A stretch of DNA of 64,000 nucleotides from Burkholderia latens. Its GTDB lineage: Bacteria > Pseudomonadota > Gammaproteobacteria > Burkholderiales > Burkholderiaceae. The notes beneath the pieces were generated by a model. The model was not told the DNA's origin, searched no databases, and saw only the letters and a list, made by a program, of their open reading frames with translations. This document shows positions 62,460 to 64,000 of the stretch, piece after piece. A program made the position numbers and the translations under genes. Position 1 is the first letter of the stretch, and each line of letters begins with the position of its first letter. The DNA is taken from positions 41,658 through 105,657 of the forward strand of contig NZ_CABVPL010000020.1 of the NCBI RefSeq assembly GCF_902499045.1, given 5' to 3'.

Positions 62460-63671
62460 TCAGGCCGCGGGAAACCGCTCGAGCAGCGCCGCGAACCGCG
62501 CTTCGTCCGGAAAGGCCGTCACTTCATAGCGCACCGGATGATGCGCGGTGGCCGTCATCAGATCGCCGCACGCGTGCCGCAACTCCGCCATCGGCACGTG
62601 GGCCGACTGCCGCGTCGATTCCCGATAAAGCACGACGATGTCCGTGTCGGGCAGCAGCGTCGGCACGCCGTCGCTCCACACGCCGACGCTGAACAGCTCG
62701 CCGTTCTGCCGCCGGTACACGGTATAGCTCGCGACGAAGATGTCGATACCGTTGCGCTTGTTCAGATCGTCCAGCAGCGTTCGCTGATCCTGGTAGTCGC
62801 CGGCGAGTTCGTCCACGCGCAGCGCGTGCAGCTTCGCTTCGAGCCCCGCCGGCACGAAATTCCGCCACGCGGCGCCGTCCCAGCGCAGCATCAGCGGCGG
62901 CAGCGGACGCGGCTGCGCGCGCGCCTGCTCGGCGAGTTCGACCATCGTCGCGAGCCCGGCCGTGTTGCGGTCGCCGGTGAGCAGCAGCACCGCGCGGTTC
63001 GGCGCCATCACGACCGGCGCGCCCGAAATCGGCTGGCGATGCAGCAGGTCGGTCAGCAGCAGCCGCGCGGCATCGTAGTAGTCGCCGAACTGCGACACGA
63101 ACACGCCGTCGCGCAGCGCGGCCCACGGCGCCGACGACACGCCGCGCAGGTTGTCGATCGCGATGTCGCACGCTTCGTCGAAGCCCACGCCCCATTCGGC
63201 GAGCCGCGCGGTCGTCAGCCGCGCGACGCTGAACTCGCCGTCGTACGCGATGCCGATCTCGAGGTTCTCGCACAGCGGCCGGAACGCGACTTCCGACGCG
63301 GCCGGCTGGCCGGCGAGCTGCAGCGCGACCACGCCGCGCTCGGTCGCGCTGCGGATCACCGGGCGCAGCCGCGCACGGACCTGCGCGAAGTCCGACGGAA
63401 TCTCGTGCTGCATCATCGCGTTCGCCTGGCGCTTGAGCGTCGCTTCGCGCTCGGCCGGCGTCGCGCCCGCATAGTCGCGGAACAGGTTGTGCAGATTGAT
63501 GATGTTGGACGGCGCGTCGGCCTGCACGAGGCGGCCCTTGTCGTCGTCGTGAAGCCACTGCCGCGTGTCGCCGGTCGCGCGCAATGCGGCGATCAGGCGC
63601 TCGGCGAAGTCCTGCTGGGTCGGCGGTTTGGCGAAGCGCTCGCGCAGGCGCGCGACGAAGTCGAAGAGCAT
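62460..63671 (-). CDS. DUF1444-type protein
   Basis: A 403-residue cytoplasmic protein resembling the DUF1444 (YtpQ-like) family by its central segment (PPLMLRWDGAAWRNFVPAGLEAKLHALRVDELAG is typical in style) and overall length; it has no signal peptide. The start at 63671 (MLFDFVARLRERFAKPPTQQDFAERL) fits the family better than in-frame ATG codons upstream. Function is unknown. Confidence 0.7.
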   Translation of the reverse strand: MLFDFVARLRERFAKPPTQQDFAERLIAALRATGDTRQWLHDDDKGRLVQADAPSNIINLHNLFRDYAGATPAEREATLKRQANAMMQHEIPSDFAQVRARLRPVIRSATERGVVALQLAGQPAASEVAFRPLCENLEIGIAYDGEFSVARLTTARLAEWGVGFDEACDIAIDNLRGVSSAPWAALRDGVFVSQFGDYYDAARLLLTDLLHRQPISGAPVVMAPNRAVLLLTGDRNTAGLATMVELAEQARAQPRPLPPLMLRWDGAAWRNFVPAGLEAKLHALRVDELAGDYQDQRTLLDDLNKRNGIDIFVASYTVYRRQNGELFSVGVWSDGVPTLLPDTDIVVLYRESTRQSAHVPMAELRHACGDLMTATAHHPVRYEVTAFPDEARFAALLERFPAA

Positions 63672-64000
63672 CGTGTGCGTTCGGGCAGGCCCGTCTCTTG
63701 TTGGTCTTTCGTTGTCATGGGCCGCGCCGCCTGTCTTCCGGGACGCTGCCTGCTTCCCGCGGATATCGGCCGGACATCCGTGACGCATCCGGCGGCCTCG
63801 CACGCCGGTTGCCGGCGGCGCGGGCCCGCATCGGGGCGCGATCACGCGGCGGGTGTCGCGATGGTACCGCAGTCCGCGACGGAATCGCGGTTTATCGAGC
63901 ATGGCCGGCGGGCGGGCAGCCGGTGCGCGACGCGGCGGTTTCGGCGCGCGGCCTGCGCGTGGCCGAGCGTTCGGGCCGGCGCCGGCCGTGCCCCGCAGCC
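63672..64000. other. Right-edge stretch without a supported gene
   Basis: About 330 bp beyond the DUF1444-type start. Frames are arginine-rich on both strands. It should hold the promoter of that gene. Nothing else is recognisable before the window ends. Confidence 0.4.

Overview
The window is about 67% G+C and densely coded. Its gene content (OmpC-like porin, many LysR-regulated catabolic operons, stacked ABC and MFS transporters, TctDE-like and NarXL-like two-component pairs) fits a betaproteobacterium of the Burkholderia type, probably an accessory-rich secondary replicon. This assignment is inferred from protein style and not from a marker gene. I found no rRNA, tRNA, insertion sequence, integrase or CRISPR array.

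Layout, left to right. 0-2.2 kb: a LysR regulator and a D-threonine aldolase/D-serine dehydratase-like PLP enzyme. 2.6-7.8 kb: a tight DUF2760-Hsp70-Hsp70 operon. 7.9-11.5 kb: four overlapping genes (LysR, flavoprotein monooxygenase, cysteine-free CMD protein, AhpD-like protein). 11.9-16.5 kb: a branched-chain-type ABC importer with a fused double permease. 16.5-23.8 kb: two two-component systems flanking a NitT/TauT-type binding protein and an MFS carrier. 24-26.7 kb: an HExxH-type small protein and a three-part DedA/PAP2-like/LssY membrane protein. 26.7-29.7 kb: an addiction-antidote relic, a GNAT, a 40-residue peptide gene with an M29/NicX-like enzyme behind a well-formed promoter with twin palindromes, and an Lrp regulator. 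29.8-32 kb: an RBBP9-type hydrolase, an 8-bp tandem repeat and a YbfB-type MFS. 32.3-39.7 kb: LysR plus an acyl-CoA ligase, acyl-CoA dehydrogenase, CaiB-type CoA transferase, MFS and porin, forming a carboxylic-acid catabolic operon. 40.5-48.6 kb: an IclR-linked seven-gene operon combining a polyamine/opine-type ABC importer with a three-subunit amine dehydrogenase. 48.8-64 kb: mostly single genes (chemoreceptor, Tat-exported phosphoesterase, CynX-type MFS, XRE/SDR divergent pair, LysR/quinone reductase, RclA-like flavoprotein, GNAT, LysE, DUF1444).

Most clusters follow one logic: importer, oxidising or CoA-activating enzymes, and a local regulator. The least explained unit is the short peptide plus M29/NicX-like enzyme at 27.7-29.0 kb. 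Its promoter and ribosome-binding site are unusually clear, and two CGGTA/TACCG palindromes lie just downstream of the predicted transcription start. Three decayed loci (near 26.7, 40.3 and 53.3 kb) show that gene loss has also shaped the region.
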